DNA of 64,000 nt from Kaistia granuli DSM 23481. Its GTDB lineage: Bacteria > Pseudomonadota > Alphaproteobacteria > Rhizobiales > Kaistiaceae. Both the position numbers and the translations under genes were made by a program. Shown piece after piece: positions 63,925-64,000 of the stretch; position 1 is the first letter of the stretch, and every line of letters starts with the position of its first letter. Location: positions 31,156-95,155 of the forward strand of contig NZ_AQYH01000016.1 in the NCBI RefSeq assembly GCF_000380505.1, written 5' to 3'. The notes under the pieces were generated by a model. That model had not been told where the DNA came from. It was given only the letters and a program-made list of their open reading frames with translations, and searched no databases.

Positions 63925-64000
63925 GTTCATCCGGGCCGGTGCTGAGAGGCTGGGGTTGCGACGCTCCAACGTCTGGCACCGGAGGCCCCGGATGAACGTG
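63925..64000 (+). mobile_element. Left end of an IS481-like insertion sequence
   Basis: At the window edge the ATG at 63992 begins a frame starting Met-Asn-Val, preceded by GGAGG at 63981-63985. IS481-family transposases often begin Met-Asn-Val/Ile-His-Lys-Asn-Ala. TTCATCCGGG (63926-63935) and CGGTGC (63937-63942) recur inverted as CCCGGATGAA (63987-63996) and GCACCG (63976-63981), a hairpin over the 5' leader and start codon. The transposase itself is outside the window, so the family call rests on three residues and leader structure. Confidence 0.45.

Overview
The window is high-GC DNA with dense, mostly short-spaced operons and the gene set of an alphaproteobacterium, most likely of the order Hyphomicrobiales (Rhizobiales). 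It has an Irr-type Fur regulator, an SRP RNA-dnaX-ybaB-recR block, an alphaproteobacterial DnaX without the zinc cysteines, a membrane-anchored CycM-like cytochrome c and a YejABEF-type peptide importer. The genus cannot be fixed from the sequence alone. No tRNA, rRNA or CRISPR array was seen.

Layout. 1-5.1 kb: start of typA, a MarR regulator with a clear promoter, and purine/pyrimidine salvage (add, deoB, upp) with an orphan PhnD-like binding protein. 5.1-11.1 kb: transglutaminase, MoeB-like enzyme, a LacI regulator diverging from an unlisted 59-residue protein across three matching operators, a 2-hydroxyacid dehydrogenase, an SH3 protein and a GNAT. 11.3-14.1 kb: irr, argG, bfr and bfd, with an iron-control-element-like site at bfr. 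14.3-16.3 kb: CO-dehydrogenase-like FAD and 2Fe-2S subunits plus CoxG, but no large molybdenum subunit. 16.5-18.9 kb: two RNA methyltransferases and lspA. 19.1-21.7 kb: a URC4/URC1 pair, the two hallmark genes of the URC uracil-catabolism pathway. 22-25.9 kb: galM, phosphomannomutase, nucleoside hydrolase.

25.9-37.2 kb is the most notable region. One nine-gene minus-strand cluster reads, in transcription order: HAL-fold lyase lacking the MIO serine, OpuAC/OsmF-type binding protein, permease, ATPase, permease, hydantoinase-like amidohydrolase, M20 carbamoylase-like hydrolase, DUF917 protein, and a urocanase homolog whose catalytic cysteine is alanine. A lyase that cannot make the histidase cofactor, beside a urocanase that should not act on urocanate, fits ergothioneine breakdown rather than histidine use: ergothionase, thiourocanate hydratase, desulfuration (DUF917 by elimination), hydantoin-5-propionate opening, and N-carbamoylglutamate hydrolysis to glutamate, fed by a quaternary-amine ABC importer.

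37.4-50.1 kb: leucyl aminopeptidase, MarR-NlpC/P60 pair, a small protein behind a palindrome, GhrA-like reductase, a yej-type ABC importer with two tandem binding proteins, and a cytochrome c with a Pro/Ala tail. 50.3-63.4 kb is housekeeping: kdsB, pheA, nudC, SRP RNA, dnaX, ybaB, recR, rmuC, def, fmt, truA, dapE, dapD. The last 500 bases hold a TonB-receptor C-terminal remnant and the left end of an IS481-like element. Related palindromic repeats sit in at least six intergenic gaps.
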